Below are positions 27,466-37,392 of a stretch of 64,000 nucleotides of DNA, in pieces. The notes beneath the pieces are model-generated. The model ran no database searches. It worked only from the letters and a program-made list of their open reading frames with translations, and was not told where the DNA came from. The stretch is taken from contig NZ_CP025430.1 in NCBI RefSeq assembly GCF_002847445.1, forward strand, positions 3,406,501 to 3,470,500, read 5' to 3'. The stretch's first letter is position 1, and the number at the start of each line of letters is the position of its first letter. This DNA is from Paracoccus zhejiangensis. GTDB lineage: Bacteria > Pseudomonadota > Alphaproteobacteria > Rhodobacterales > Rhodobacteraceae. The translations under genes and the position numbers were made by a program.

Positions 27466-27488
27466 AGCGCCCCACGGGGCGCTTTTTA
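27466..27488 (+). terminator. Rho-independent terminator
   Basis: AGCGCCCC, ACGGGGCGCT pairing, then TTTTA: a strong GC stem with a T-run. No clear plus-strand gene precedes it within 250 bases (27209-27465 holds only the tRNA-like sequence), so it may serve an untranslated transcript or be a relic of a lost gene. Confidence 0.6.
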
Positions 27489-27504
27489 GTTGCCTAACAG
27501 GCAC

Positions 27505-27789
27505 CTACAGCAGCTGCGCCGCCGCGCTGCAGAGCGTGATCGACACACCGTCTGCGGCCTCAGGGTCCCCCATGACGCGGATCTCGCCCAACAGGTCCTT
27601 CAGCAGCGCGTTCGTGGCCACCATCTGGTCACTGCCGGTCAGCAGGCTCTCCAGCCGCTCGACCTGCGCCCGATAGATCGTCTCAAGCTCAGCATGGGTC
27701 GGGACATGCTGGACCGCCGGTTCGGTGAGCTTGGCGATCTCCGCACGCAGTGCATCGCGCTCGTCCTCACGTGCTGTCAGGCGGGCCAT
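27505..27789 (-). pseudogene. C-terminal remnant of a serine recombinase
   Basis: 94 residues: a coiled region rich in R and E (REDERDALRAEIAKLTEP), then LETIYRAQVERLESLL and a beta-type end, VSITLCSAAAQLL. This matches the tail of large serine recombinases, which follows the zinc ribbon and coiled coil. The catalytic and DNA-binding parts are gone. It flanks the phosphonate cluster on the left; a second, different recombinase tail flanks it on the right. The following 27790-28013 shows no gene. Confidence 0.6.
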
Positions 27790-28013
27790 GTCGTTGTTTC
27801 ACGGGGTGTGGGCTGCTGGTGATCTTGCCCACCCGCGAGTAAAGAGCCTTCAGAAATCTACCGCATCTGTCAAATGTCGATGTCTTACGCCGAAATCAGT
27901 CCGGCCGAGTCGTCCCCGATACCGAAACAGGGCGCATTGCGATATGGGCCACAGACGATCAGGCCGCCTTTTCAGTTCCGTGATCAGCCACCGGCATCGC
28001 GTACCATCCCCGG

Positions 28014-30026
28014 TCAGGTCGATCTCACCCTCCACCTCTGCGTCGCAGCCAGCAGCCTCCGCGACAGCAGTGCGTGGAGCAGCCGGGCGGCGACATTGGT
28101 GTAGAAGATCATCATCCCCATCGCCGCCGCCGGGGCGATGTCGCCGGCGTCGTCCATGTTCAGCACCGCGATCGAGGCCAGCGCCGTGTGGGTCGAGTAG
28201 ATGAAGACCACCGCCGAAACCGTCGTCATCGCGTTCACGAAGAGATAGATCATGATGTCGAGGATCGCCGGCAGGCAGATCGGCACCGTCACCCGGGTGA
28301 AGACCCGGTAGAAAGGCTGCCGCATCGAGGCTGCCACCGGCTCGAATTCGGCGTCGATCTGCTTCAGTGCGGTCAGTCCGGTCAGGTGGCCGACGGTGTA
28401 GAAATGGGTCACCGTCGACAGAACCAGGATCGCCATGGTGCCATAGATGGCGTTCAGCGGATTGGCCGGGTTGTTGAAGAAGAAGATATAGGCGAGACCA
28501 AGCACCATCCCCGGCACCGCCATCGGCAGCATGGCGAGGAACTGGAACAGCCCCCGGCCAAAGCGGAACCCGTCGATCTTCTCGACCATATAGGCGCCGG
28601 TGAAGACGATCACCGTGCCAAGGACCGCGGTCAGCCCGGCCAGGGTGATAGAGTTCCAATAGGCCCCCCAGCCACCGCCATCCATCCGGTCAAAGGCATA
28701 GTTGCCAAGGCTCAGCGACATGTCATAGGGCCAGAGCTTGACCAGCGCCGCCAGCTGGCAGGTGCCGATGATGGCGAGGATGAAGAGGGCGATCAGGCCG
28801 CACCAGCCGAGGCAGGCCAGATCGAAGGCGGCATTGGGCTTGGGCTGATAGGGCACCGATTTCGCCGTCAGCAGCGAGACCTGTTTCTTCTGCACCTGCC
28901 GGTCAACCAGGAAGGCAAGCACCGCCGGTATCAGAAGCAGCACCGAGACCACCGCGCCCATCTCGAAATTCTGCTGGCCGATCACCTGCTTGTAGATGTC
29001 GATGGCCAAGACGCTGTATTGCCCGCCGATGACCTTGGGCAGGCCGAAATCGGTGATGACCAGCGTGAAGGTGACGAAGGCTGCCGAGATCAGGCCATAG
29101 CGCGCACCGGGCAGCGTCACCGTAAGGAAGGTCCGCAAGGGCGAGGCGCGCAGCGAATCCGCGGCCTCGTATTGCCGCTGGTCCGAGATCGCCAGCGCCG
29201 TCGAGATGATGATGAGCGCATGCGGGAAGGTGAAGAAGACCGAGCCGATCACGATCCCCAGCGGGCCATAGATCGACTGGCCCATCAGCAGCCCTTTCAG
29301 CAAGCCCTGATTGCCGAAGAGATAGATCAGCCCGATCCCCGGCAGCAGCGAGGGCACGAGGATCGGCATCATCGCGATCAGCTTCATCGCGCCCTTGAAG
29401 CGCATGCAGCTGCGGTTCAGCGCATAGGCAAAGCCAAAGGCCAGAAGCACCGTCAGGACCGTGCTGACCGAGGCGATGAAGAGCGAGTTGAAGATCGAGC
29501 GTGACAGCGCCGGGTTCGAGAAATAGGCGGTGTAGTTCTGAATGCCAGTGCTGGTCGCCGGCAGCAGGCTGACCCGGCGAAAGCTGTTGCTGTCATATTG
29601 CACCCAGTCCTGCGAGGCGACGCGCTCCAGCCCCACCAGCCAGCTGGTGCCGGGCTCGGTGGCGCGGATGCGGTAGGTGACCGGGCTGCGAAAGCTGAAA
29701 TCGGCGAAGAGATCGGGGGCGGGCAGGCGGCCTTCCGATGTGCTGTGCAGATCATCGGGACCAAGCCGGCTGGTCTCTTGGTTCAGGTCAAAGGCGCTGG
29801 TGATCGGGCCGAAGCTGGTGCCGCTGTCATCGCTGACCTGAAATTCATAGCGGGTCAGGTCGAAGGAATAGGTGACGAAAGATTTCGACAGCATGGTGTA
29901 GAGCGGCAGCGCCAGCGCCACGACCAGATAGAGCGCGATGACCAGCATCAACCCGCGCTTGATCGCGCCATCGCGGTCGATCTGAAGGCTGAGGGCGCGG
30001 CCGGCGGGCAGGGTGGAGGCGGTCAT
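28014..30026 (-). CDS. 2-aminoethylphosphonate ABC transporter permease
   Basis: 670 residues with two permease halves, each with about six membrane helices and an EAA-type loop (QYEAADSLRASPLRTF in the first, EFEPVAASMRQPFYRVF in the second). A soluble insertion of about 130 residues follows the first helix. The double-permease layout and the neighbours fit the putative 2-AEP importer subunit, related to ferric-iron (FbpB) permeases. It forms the membrane channel with the ATPase encoded three bases upstream. Substrate is inferred from the PhnW-PhnA-PhnY genes next door. Confidence 0.85.
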   Translation of the reverse strand: MTASTLPAGRALSLQIDRDGAIKRGLMLVIALYLVVALALPLYTMLSKSFVTYSFDLTRYEFQVSDDSGTSFGPITSAFDLNQETSRLGPDDLHSTSEGRLPAPDLFADFSFRSPVTYRIRATEPGTSWLVGLERVASQDWVQYDSNSFRRVSLLPATSTGIQNYTAYFSNPALSRSIFNSLFIASVSTVLTVLLAFGFAYALNRSCMRFKGAMKLIAMMPILVPSLLPGIGLIYLFGNQGLLKGLLMGQSIYGPLGIVIGSVFFTFPHALIIISTALAISDQRQYEAADSLRASPLRTFLTVTLPGARYGLISAAFVTFTLVITDFGLPKVIGGQYSVLAIDIYKQVIGQQNFEMGAVVSVLLLIPAVLAFLVDRQVQKKQVSLLTAKSVPYQPKPNAAFDLACLGWCGLIALFILAIIGTCQLAALVKLWPYDMSLSLGNYAFDRMDGGGWGAYWNSITLAGLTAVLGTVIVFTGAYMVEKIDGFRFGRGLFQFLAMLPMAVPGMVLGLAYIFFFNNPANPLNAIYGTMAILVLSTVTHFYTVGHLTGLTALKQIDAEFEPVAASMRQPFYRVFTRVTVPICLPAILDIMIYLFVNAMTTVSAVVFIYSTHTALASIAVLNMDDAGDIAPAAAMGMMIFYTNVAARLLHALLSRRLLAATQRWRVRST

Positions 30027-30029
30027 CGC

Positions 30030-31154
30030 TCAGCCCTCGCACGGGAAGACGAGGATGCGCTCGGACGGCAGTTCTACGGCCATGCCGCAGCCGGGCTGCA
30101 GATTGAAACGGCGCACCGCATTGATCGAGAAATTCGCCAGCAGCGGCGTGTCGCCCAGTTCGGGACTATGCAGATGGGCGCGCCAGAACGATCCCAGAAA
30201 CTCCATCGCGATGATCGTCACCGGCAGGTGGTTGGGCAGGGTGGCGGTCTCCTCGTCCAGCGCATGGGGCAGCACATCCTCGGGGCGGATGGCGACGACG
30301 ACCTGCTGTCCCTCGCGCGCGCCCTGTGTCGCGGTTTGCAGCGTGGTGCCGCCGATGGTGATGGCGCCGCCGCGATAAGTGCTGCGCACGCGGTTGGTCT
30401 CGCCGATGAAATCGGCCACGAACAGCGAGGCTGGCTGGCGATAGATCTCGGTGGGCGTGCCGACCTGCTCGACGACGCCGTGATTCATCACCACGATGCG
30501 GTCGGCCATGGCCAGCGCCTCTTCCTGGTCATGGGTGACCATGATGGTGGTGACGCCCAGCTTGCGCTGCAATTCCTTGATCTCGTGGCGCAGATGCACG
30601 CGTACCTTGGCATCCAGCGCCGAGAGCGGCTCGTCCAGAAGCAGAAGCCCCGGATTGATGGCGATGGCGCGGGCGAGCGCGATGCGCTGCTGCTGACCGC
30701 CGGAAAGCTGGGCGGGATAGTTGCCGGCGCGGTCGGGCAGACCGACCAGTTCCAGCAATTCGCTCACCCTCTGCGCGATCTCGGCCTTGGGACGGCCGGT
30801 GTTTTCCAGCCCGAAGGCGATGTTGCGGGCAACCGTGAGGTTCGGGAACAGCGCATAGGACTGGAACACGATCCCATAGTCGCGTTTGGAGGCCGGCAGC
30901 CGCGAGATGTCGCGCCCGGCTTGATGGATGGTGCCGCTGGTCTGCGGGTCAAGCCCGGCGATGGCGCGCAGCAGCGTGGTCTTGCCGCAGCCCGAAGGCC
31001 CGAGGAAACAGATGAACTCACCCTTGGCCATGCTGAGCGAGACATCGCGGAGCGCGATGAACTCTCCATAGGCCTTCCAAAGATTCTCGATGCAGAGATA
31101 GGCGTCCGGCACCACCGGCATGTGGGGGTCGCGGGTCTGGGTCATGGCATTCAT
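30030..31154 (-). CDS. 2-aminoethylphosphonate ABC transporter ATPase
   Basis: 374 residues. Walker A is GPSGCGKTTLL, the signature is LSGGQQQRIALARAI, Walker B is LLLDEPLSALD, and the switch histidine is in MVTHDQEEAL. A C-terminal TOBE-like regulatory domain (about 290-370) places it in the spermidine/iron/phosphonate importer group. GAGGGA precedes the start ATG. It powers the adjacent permease; the gene lies between those for the binding protein and the permease in one operon. Confidence 0.9.
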   Translation of the reverse strand: MNAMTQTRDPHMPVVPDAYLCIENLWKAYGEFIALRDVSLSMAKGEFICFLGPSGCGKTTLLRAIAGLDPQTSGTIHQAGRDISRLPASKRDYGIVFQSYALFPNLTVARNIAFGLENTGRPKAEIAQRVSELLELVGLPDRAGNYPAQLSGGQQQRIALARAIAINPGLLLLDEPLSALDAKVRVHLRHEIKELQRKLGVTTIMVTHDQEEALAMADRIVVMNHGVVEQVGTPTEIYRQPASLFVADFIGETNRVRSTYRGGAITIGGTTLQTATQGAREGQQVVVAIRPEDVLPHALDEETATLPNHLPVTIIAMEFLGSFWRAHLHSPELGDTPLLANFSINAVRRFNLQPGCGMAVELPSERILVFPCEG

Positions 31155-31215
31155 GTCGCTGGTCCCTCAGGGGCGTGGGGGAGACCGGCCGTTGCCAGCC
31201 GGTCTCCTGCCGGGT

Positions 31216-32235
31216 TCACGATTTCGGTTCGGACTTGGATTCGTAGCGCTTGGACCATTCGGCCAGGATCGCCGCGCGGTTGTTGGCGGTCCATTCCAGG
31301 TCGTTCTTGATCATCGCGGCCTCGGTATTGGCCGGATAGTTGGGAACGGGCTGGGCGATGCCGGGCACGGCAAGGATGGCAAAACCCTCGTTATATTCTT
31401 TCATCGCCTCCGGGGTGATCGACCAGTCGATCAGGGTCTGCGCGGCTTCCTGCTTGTCGGTGCCGGCGACGATGGCCGAGGCCTCGATATCCCAACCGAT
31501 GCCTTCCGAGGGGATCAGCACCTCGATCGGCGCGCCGTCGGATTTCGACTTGGCGCCACGGAAGGCGAAGGACACGCCGACCACGGTTTCGCCCGCCGCC
31601 GCCATCTTGCAGGGCTTCGAGCCCGAATGGGTATAGGCGGCGATATTGGCGTGCAGCCGGTCCATATAGTCCCAACCCTTTTCCTCGCCCCACATCTGCA
31701 GCCAGGACGAGACATCCATGAAGCCGGTGCCCGATGAGGCGGGGTTCGGCATCACCACATGCCCGGCATATTCGGGTTTGGTCAGGTCTTCCCAGCTGGT
31801 CGGCGCTGGCACGCCCAGCTTTTCACCCTCGACGGTGTTGTAGCAGACCGAGGCTTCCCAGACATCCATGCCGACCCAGGCCGGCGGCTCGTCACTGTCG
31901 CGATACCGCGGGTCCAGCGTCTCGACACCCTTGGGGGCATAGGGTTCCAGCATCCCCTCGGATTTCAGCAGCAGCAGCGACGACCCGGCGATGCCCCAGA
32001 TCACGTCGGCCTGCGGGTTGTTCTTTTCGGCCAGAAGCTTGGCGGTGATGACGCCGAAGGAATCGCGCACCCAGTTGATCTTGATATCCGGGTGATCCTT
32101 GTTGAAGGCTTGCGCATAGCGATCCAGCAGGTCGGCTTCGAGACCGGTATAGACGGTCAGCTCGGTCTCGGCCTGCGCGCCCGCGGCCATGCAGGCCAGA
32201 AGGGCTGAGGTCTTGAAGGCGGTCTTGAGGTTCAT
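31216..32235 (-). CDS. 2-aminoethylphosphonate-binding periplasmic protein
   Basis: 339 residues with a signal peptide cut after AAGAQA. The mature part has the type II periplasmic-binding fold of the FbpA/2-AEP group: ELTVYTGLEADLLDRYAQAF, then ADVIWGIAGSSLLLL and AIVAGTDKQEAAQTLIDW. Iron-binding tyrosine pairs of FbpA are not obvious, which favours an organic ligand. It is the first gene of the transporter operon, with about 200 bases of AT-rich DNA upstream. Confidence 0.87.
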   Translation of the reverse strand: MNLKTAFKTSALLACMAAGAQAETELTVYTGLEADLLDRYAQAFNKDHPDIKINWVRDSFGVITAKLLAEKNNPQADVIWGIAGSSLLLLKSEGMLEPYAPKGVETLDPRYRDSDEPPAWVGMDVWEASVCYNTVEGEKLGVPAPTSWEDLTKPEYAGHVVMPNPASSGTGFMDVSSWLQMWGEEKGWDYMDRLHANIAAYTHSGSKPCKMAAAGETVVGVSFAFRGAKSKSDGAPIEVLIPSEGIGWDIEASAIVAGTDKQEAAQTLIDWSITPEAMKEYNEGFAILAVPGIAQPVPNYPANTEAAMIKNDLEWTANNRAAILAEWSKRYESKSEPKS

Positions 32236-32439
32236 CAGAATTTCCCTGTCGTTTATGAGGCCCGTTGGGGCATATTGCGCGCCGCTGCCCGGCCCGGGCT
32301 AAGCGCAGGGTGGTGAAGACGCCGGATTCTGTTGATCGTCATGCCCGGCTTTCCTTCCTTGAGAGTTTGAAGAGGTCCAACAATAAGTAAAATCTATTCT
32401 TTCGATGTAATGATTACTTGTATCGATAATATGACGCGT
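32236..32439. promoter_or_regulatory. AT-rich control region of the transporter operon
   Basis: This gap separates the binding-protein gene from the DMT-phnY-phnA-phnW genes transcribed toward it. About 32378-32430 is AT-rich and holds a palindrome-like GTAATGATTAC, with AAATCTATT and TATCGATAA half-sites that resemble bases upstream of phnW and of the LysR gene. A LysR-controlled promoter for the transporter is likely here; no exact -10/-35 pair stands out. Confidence 0.45.
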
Positions 32440-33276
32440 TCAGCTGACCGCGAGTGTGATGACCCCTGCCGCCACAACCGTCGCGGCGATCAGGCGGCCA
32501 ATCACCGGGCGTTCCCCGAACAGGAAGATGCCGATCAGGGCAGCGAACACGACGCTTGATTCGCGCACGGCCGAGACCGCGCCAAGCGGCTCCAAGAGGT
32601 TGATATACAAGACGATTGCATAGGCAGAGACGGCCAGGACTCCGGCGCCGGCCCCTAGTGACAGCACGCGCAGGGGGATCGCGCCGCCGCCCCGGTGACG
32701 CGCGAGCGCGATGGCCAGCGGCACCGGAAATTCCAGCAGGAACAGCCAGCCGATATAGCCAAGGACGCTGCCGGAGACCCGCACGCCAAGACCGTCGGCG
32801 ACCGAATAGGCAGCGATCAGGATGCCAAGGCCGATGGCATAGGTCACGCCACCGCGCGGCGCCGGCCCCGCACCCCGGCGCAGCGCCAGAATGCCCACCC
32901 CCAGCGAGACCAGAACCACCCCCAGCCATCCGGCGGGCGGCAGCGTCTCGCCGATCAGAACCGCCGCCGAAACCGCGACCAGAGCCGGGGCGATCCCGCG
33001 CGAGATCGGATAGACTTGGCTCAGGTCCCCGATGGAATAGGACCGGAACAGCAGCAGGTAATAGCCGTAATGCAGCGACGCCGAGGTCGCGATCATCGGC
33101 CAGCTTGCCGGCAGGGGCGCAGGCGCCAGCGCGATCAGTGCCAGCCCGGTCAGCGCATGGACCCCCGACACCGCCGCCAATACCCCGGCGCGGTCGTCCA
33201 CCGCCTTGACCAGCGCGTTCCAACTTGCGTGCATCAGAGCGGCCAGAAGGACCAGCGATACCGAAAGAAGGCTCAT
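32440..33276 (-). CDS. EamA/DMT-family permease in the phosphonate operon
   Basis: 278 residues from the ATG at 33276 with about ten hydrophobic helices in two EamA repeats. The N-terminus, SLLSVSLVLLAALMHASWNA, is typical of DMT transporters. A GTG at 33354 would add 26 non-family residues. It is the last gene of the phnW-phnA-phnY unit (87 bases after phnY, or 9 with the GTG start). It might export a by-product such as alanine or take up a phosphonate intermediate; the direction and substrate are unknown. Confidence 0.82.
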   Translation of the reverse strand: MSLLSVSLVLLAALMHASWNALVKAVDDRAGVLAAVSGVHALTGLALIALAPAPLPASWPMIATSASLHYGYYLLLFRSYSIGDLSQVYPISRGIAPALVAVSAAVLIGETLPPAGWLGVVLVSLGVGILALRRGAGPAPRGGVTYAIGLGILIAAYSVADGLGVRVSGSVLGYIGWLFLLEFPVPLAIALARHRGGGAIPLRVLSLGAGAGVLAVSAYAIVLYINLLEPLGAVSAVRESSVVFAALIGIFLFGERPVIGRLIAATVVAAGVITLAVS

Positions 33277-33363
33277 CTTTGACTCACGCAGAACGGCTTT
33301 GACGCTGTGGATGGCGGGGCGGGCCGCAGCATTGACCCGCCCCCGTTCGCTCACCCGGGCCCC

Positions 33364-34827
33364 TCACCCCCAGGGCAGAGAGAACGTCTTGACGTTGGTG
33401 AAGCTTTTCATCGCCTCGATCACGCCTTCCTTATAGCCGTTGCCGCTGTCCTTGATGCCGCCGAATGGCGACATTTCGATGCGATAGCCGGGCACTTCCC
33501 AGATGTTCACCGTGCCCACCACCAGACCCGAGATGAAAGCCTGCATCCGCCGGTAGTCATTGGTGCAGACCCCCGAGGACAGGCCGAAGGGCGTCGAGTT
33601 CGAGATGCGCATGACCTCGGTATCGTCATCGGGCACGCGAACGATGGGGATGACCGGACCAAAGGTCTCGTCCATCACCAGTTCGCTTTCATGGTTTACA
33701 TGATCGACCACAATGGGCGGCAGCAGCGCGCCCTGCCGGCCCGGGTGATAGAGGATCTTCGCCCCCTGCGCCTCGGCGTCGAGCACGCGGCGCTCGAAGG
33801 TCTCGGCGGCGCGGTCGTGGACGACGCAGCCGAGTTCCGTCGCCGGGTCCATCGGGTCGCCAAAGCGCAGCCTCTTGGCCCGCTCCAGCACCAACGGCAC
33901 GAAACGGTCGGCGACGCTCTCCTGCACCAGGATGCGCTTGACCGCGGTGCAGCGTTGGCCCGAATTCTTGGTCGCCCCGGCCACGGCCAGATCGGCGGCC
34001 TTGGCCAGATCGGCATCCGACAGATCGTTCAGGATGATCAGCGGGTCATTGCCGCCCAGTTCCAGCACCTGCCGCTTGTAGACCGCCTTGGCCGCGATCA
34101 TCTTGCCCACCGGCACGCCGCCGGTGAAGGTGATGAGGTCGAAATCGGCATTGGTGATCATCTCGTCGCCGATATCCTGCGGCCAGCCGGTCAGCACCGA
34201 CAGCATCTCGGGCGGCAACCCGGCCTCGTAGATGGCATCGGCCAGCCACAATGCGGTCAGCGGCGTCAGTTCGGTCGGCTTCACCACGATGCAATTATTC
34301 GTGGCGATGGCCGGCGCGATCTTGTGGCTGACCATGTTCAGCGGGTGGTTGAAGGGGGTGATGGCCGAGATCGCCCGCAAGGGTTCGCGCAGGGTGAAGA
34401 TCTTGCGGCTTTTGCCATGCGGGGTCAGGTCGCAGGAAAAGATCTCGCCATCGTCGAGAATGCATATCTGCCCGGCCAGCGTATAGACATCATAGGCCCG
34501 GCCGCATTCATACAGGGCATCGGCCAGCGAGATACCCAGTTCCGCGGTGATGATCGGCGCAAGCTCGGTCTTTCGGTCGTTGATGATCTGCGCCACGTTT
34601 AGCAGGATCTTCTGCCGCTCGTAGCGGGTCAGCGTCGGGCGATAGGCGGCGGCGATGGCAAAGGCCTCGCGCGCGTGTTCGGCCGTTCCGGCGGGCACGG
34701 TGCCGATCACCTCGCCCGACCAGGGGTAATGCACCGGAACGCGGTCCTTGGTCTGGACCTTGCGCCCGGCGATGCGCATGGCTTCGTGCCGCAGGGCGAT
34801 GGGAGGGGATTTGTCCAGCATCATCAC
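33364..34827 (-). CDS. phnY: Phosphonoacetaldehyde dehydrogenase PhnY
   Basis: 487-residue aldehyde dehydrogenase with [14 protein letters not shown] for NAD binding, the catalytic glutamate region [10 protein letters not shown] and the catalytic cysteine in [11 protein letters not shown]. The partners on either side (PhnA, PhnW) identify the substrate: it oxidises phosphonoacetaldehyde to phosphonoacetate. The start overlaps the phnA stop by four bases. General aldehyde dehydrogenases have the same motifs, so the specific assignment rests on context. Confidence 0.9.
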   Translation of the reverse strand: MMMLDKSPPIALRHEAMRIAGRKVQTKDRVPVHYPWSGEVIGTVPAGTAEHAREAFAIAAAYRPTLTRYERQKILLNVAQIINDRKTELAPIITAELGISLADALYECGRAYDVYTLAGQICILDDGEIFSCDLTPHGKSRKIFTLREPLRAISAITPFNHPLNMVSHKIAPAIATNNCIVVKPTELTPLTALWLADAIYEAGLPPEMLSVLTGWPQDIGDEMITNADFDLITFTGGVPVGKMIAAKAVYKRQVLELGGNDPLIILNDLSDADLAKAADLAVAGATKNSGQRCTAVKRILVQESVADRFVPLVLERAKRLRFGDPMDPATELGCVVHDRAAETFERRVLDAEAQGAKILYHPGRQGALLPPIVVDHVNHESELVMDETFGPVIPIVRVPDDDTEVMRISNSTPFGLSSGVCTNDYRRMQAFISGLVVGTVNIWEVPGYRIEMSPFGGIKDSGNGYKEGVIEAMKSFTNVKTFSLPWG

Positions 34828-36074
34828 ACCGCCGCCGCCACACAGGCATAAAGGAAGGCATCGAAGTTGCGCAGCACCGGCGCCGAGGGCAAGTCGATCG
34901 GACGGTTGACGATAAAGGGCACCACCTGCTCGGTCAGCCCGCCATGGCTGCGCAAGGGTTCCTTCAGCGCGGCAAGGTCGTGGCGGTGGGCGCTGGTGCC
35001 AAGGGTCATGTTCTCGCCCGAGATCATCACCAGATCGCCGATCCGGTCATCGGGCAGTTCGAAGCGTTCCACCGCCTCGGCCTTGTCCACCACCAGCGTC
35101 ATGCCGGGGATGGCCGACAGCTCGGCGATGACCGCCGCCTGATCGACACCCTCGGGCAGATAGGCGGTGGCAAAGGAACCTAGCGCGCCGTGATGGACAA
35201 CATAGGGATCGGTGATCGGCAGGATCACCCGCGCCTTGTCCTTGCCCAGCATCGCATCAAGCTTGTCCTGCACATAGATCACGGCGGGGCTGCCATCGGC
35301 CAGATGCTTGGGTTTCATACCGTGATCGGCCGTCACCACGATCGCCGCGCCAAGCGCGTCAAGCTGCGCCAGATAGCTGTCGAACATCCTGTAGAAGCTT
35401 TGCGCCTCGGCATCCTCGGGGGCGTATTTGTGCTGCACGTAATCGGTCGTGGTCAGATACATCACGTCCGGCTTCCACTCGGCCAAAAGCCGGACCCCGG
35501 CGGCAAAGACGAATTCCGACAGATCGGCCGAATAGACCTCGGGGACGGGGCGACCCAGCCAGGCGCTGGCATTGTCGATGCCGTTCTCGGCGACGGTGGC
35601 GGTATCGGATTTCTCGGATGAGAAGCAGATCGCCCGATCCTCGTCAAAGCGCAGCCCGGCCCCCAGCAGGGCGCGCAGCTTGTCCTTGGCGGTGACGACG
35701 GCCACGCGCGCGCCGGCCTCGTAGAAGCGGCTGAATACGGTCGGTGCGCGCAGGAAGCGCACATCGTTCATCATCACTTCCTTGCCGGTTTCGCGCTCGT
35801 AGAGGTAGTTGCCGCAGATGCCGTGGACGGCGGGCGGGCGCCCGGTCGCGATGGACAGGTTGTTGGGATTGGTGAAGGAGGGGATCACCGAATGGGCCAG
35901 CCGGTCGGTGCCGGTCTCGCGCATCCGCTTCAGCGTGGGCATCAGCCCCTTTTCGATGGCGACCTCGAGATAGGCGGGTTCGCAGCCGTCGAGGCAGATG
36001 GCGATGGCCGGGACCTTGGGCCAGGGATAGGCGCGGTCATTGGCGAGGACCGGGGCGCGGGAATGGGCGTTCAT
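34824..36074 (-). CDS. phnA: Phosphonoacetate hydrolase PhnA
   Basis: About 416 residues of the alkaline phosphatase superfamily. Metal-binding points are visible: [11 protein letters not shown] (aspartate), [13 protein letters not shown] (threonine nucleophile), TTTDYVQH and VTADHGMKP. These match phosphonoacetate hydrolase, which cleaves the C-P bond to give acetate and phosphate. I chose the ATG at 36074, with GGAACC upstream; another ATG at 36089 adds five residues. It ends inside the phnY start (ATGA). Confidence 0.92.
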   Translation of the reverse strand: MNAHSRAPVLANDRAYPWPKVPAIAICLDGCEPAYLEVAIEKGLMPTLKRMRETGTDRLAHSVIPSFTNPNNLSIATGRPPAVHGICGNYLYERETGKEVMMNDVRFLRAPTVFSRFYEAGARVAVVTAKDKLRALLGAGLRFDEDRAICFSSEKSDTATVAENGIDNASAWLGRPVPEVYSADLSEFVFAAGVRLLAEWKPDVMYLTTTDYVQHKYAPEDAEAQSFYRMFDSYLAQLDALGAAIVVTADHGMKPKHLADGSPAVIYVQDKLDAMLGKDKARVILPITDPYVVHHGALGSFATAYLPEGVDQAAVIAELSAIPGMTLVVDKAEAVERFELPDDRIGDLVMISGENMTLGTSAHRHDLAALKEPLRSHGGLTEQVVPFIVNRPIDLPSAPVLRNFDAFLYACVAAAV

Positions 36075-36106
36075 GTGGTTCGGTTCCATGTGAAGGAGGG
36101 AAGGGG

Positions 36107-37294
36107 TCAGGCGGCCAGCTTGGCGCGCTCGGCAATGGCGGCGGCGGGGGGCGCGGCATTGTCCACACCCATCTCGGTCAGGCTTTCGCCGGCAGCGCGA
36201 ACCACCCGGCGCATGATCTCGGCATCCATGCGGCCGATGCAGCCGACGCGGAAACTGTCCACCACCGTCAGCTTGCCCGGATAGATGATGAAGCCCTTGG
36301 CCTTCATCAGCTCGTAGAAGCGCGAGAAATCAAAGTTCGGATGCGCCGGGTTGAAGAAGGTGACGATGATCGGCGACAGCCAGCGATCGGCCAGCAGGGT
36401 TTCAAAACCCAGTTCGCGCATCCCCGCCACCATCACATCGCGGTTCTGCGTATAGCGGGCACCACGGGCGGGCACGCCACCTTCTTCGGCGTGAAGGCGC
36501 AGCGCCTCGAGGAAGGCCGCGACCACATGGGTGGGCGGCGTAAAGCGCCACTGGCCGGACTTCACAAGCCCCTGCCATTGCGCGTGAACGTCGAGGCTGA
36601 GGGAATGGGCATTGCCCTTGGCCGGCTCGAGTGCCGATCTGCGGGCAATGACGAAGCCAAAGCCCGGCACGCCCTCGATGCATTTGTTGGCCGAGGAGAC
36701 CATCGCGTCATAGCGGATCTGGTTCACGTCCAGTTCGACCGCGCCAAAGGCACTCATCGAGTCGATCAGCAGGCTGCGACCGCGCGCCGCGACTGCCTCG
36801 GCGATTTCGGCCACCGGGTTCAGGATGCCTGAAGAGGTTTCGCAATGGATGGCGATGACATGGGTGATCGCCGGATCGTCGTCCAGCGCGCGGCCCACCT
36901 CGTCACCGCGCGGGGGCAGGTAGTCGCCCTTGTCGATCAGCGTATAGGCCCGGCCCATCACCCGCAGCGTCTCTGCCGCGCGCAGCCCGTAGGCGCCATT
37001 GGCCAGCACCAGCGCCTTGCCGCCCTTCGGCACCATCGTGCCCAGCATCGCCTCGACCGAGAAGGAACCCGAGCCCTGCATCGGCACGCAGACAAACTCG
37101 CCGGCGGTATCTCCGGCCAGCGCCACCAGCTGATCGCAGAGCGAGCGGGTCATGGCGCGGAAATCGGCGTCCCAGGAGCCCCAGTCCCGCAGCATCGCCT
37201 GCTTCACGCTAAAGGCGGTGGTCAGTGGCCCCGGTGTCAGCAGAAACGGCTCTCCCATCTGCGGATCGGGGAAGGCGGCATCGGCGGTGGTCAT
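36107..37294 (-). CDS. phnW: 2-aminoethylphosphonate-pyruvate transaminase PhnW
   Basis: 395-residue class V aminotransferase. Early residues LLTPGPLTT match PhnW. VQGSGSFSVEAMLG-type and IHCETSSGILNP segments surround the cofactor, and the PLP lysine is in SSANKCIEGVPG. It converts 2-AEP and pyruvate to phosphonoacetaldehyde and alanine, the first step of the pathway. It is the first gene of the catabolic unit, with about 95 bases of AT-rich control DNA upstream. (Family motifs are read from the sequence; the reaction is known for PhnW.). Confidence 0.93.
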   Translation of the reverse strand: MTTADAAFPDPQMGEPFLLTPGPLTTAFSVKQAMLRDWGSWDADFRAMTRSLCDQLVALAGDTAGEFVCVPMQGSGSFSVEAMLGTMVPKGGKALVLANGAYGLRAAETLRVMGRAYTLIDKGDYLPPRGDEVGRALDDDPAITHVIAIHCETSSGILNPVAEIAEAVAARGRSLLIDSMSAFGAVELDVNQIRYDAMVSSANKCIEGVPGFGFVIARRSALEPAKGNAHSLSLDVHAQWQGLVKSGQWRFTPPTHVVAAFLEALRLHAEEGGVPARGARYTQNRDVMVAGMRELGFETLLADRWLSPIIVTFFNPAHPNFDFSRFYELMKAKGFIIYPGKLTVVDSFRVGCIGRMDAEIMRRVVRAAGESLTEMGVDNAAPPAAAIAERAKLAA

Positions 37295-37355
37295 GGCAAT
37301 CCTCGTTGCAGTGTAACCCTTGTCTGGATGCAGATTTCCACGGGGTATGATATAT

Positions 37356-37392
37356 GTAAAATCGTTATTTCAGATCAGATGATCGATTTTAC
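37356..37392. promoter_or_regulatory. Inverted repeat upstream of phnW
   Basis: GTAAAATCG at 37356-37364 and CGATTTTAC at 37384-37392 are exact inverted copies 19 bases apart, with a smaller GATCA/TGATC pair between them. The spacing fits a LysR-type tetramer site. It lies about 62 bases before phnW and its far arm reaches the stop codon of the phosphate-transporter gene. Confidence 0.5.

Noticed and set aside
28074..31310. Long plus-strand frames of 476 and 570 codons
   Set aside because: Shadows of the ABC permease and ATPase genes on the other strand, rich in H, R, Q and D as antisense readings are.
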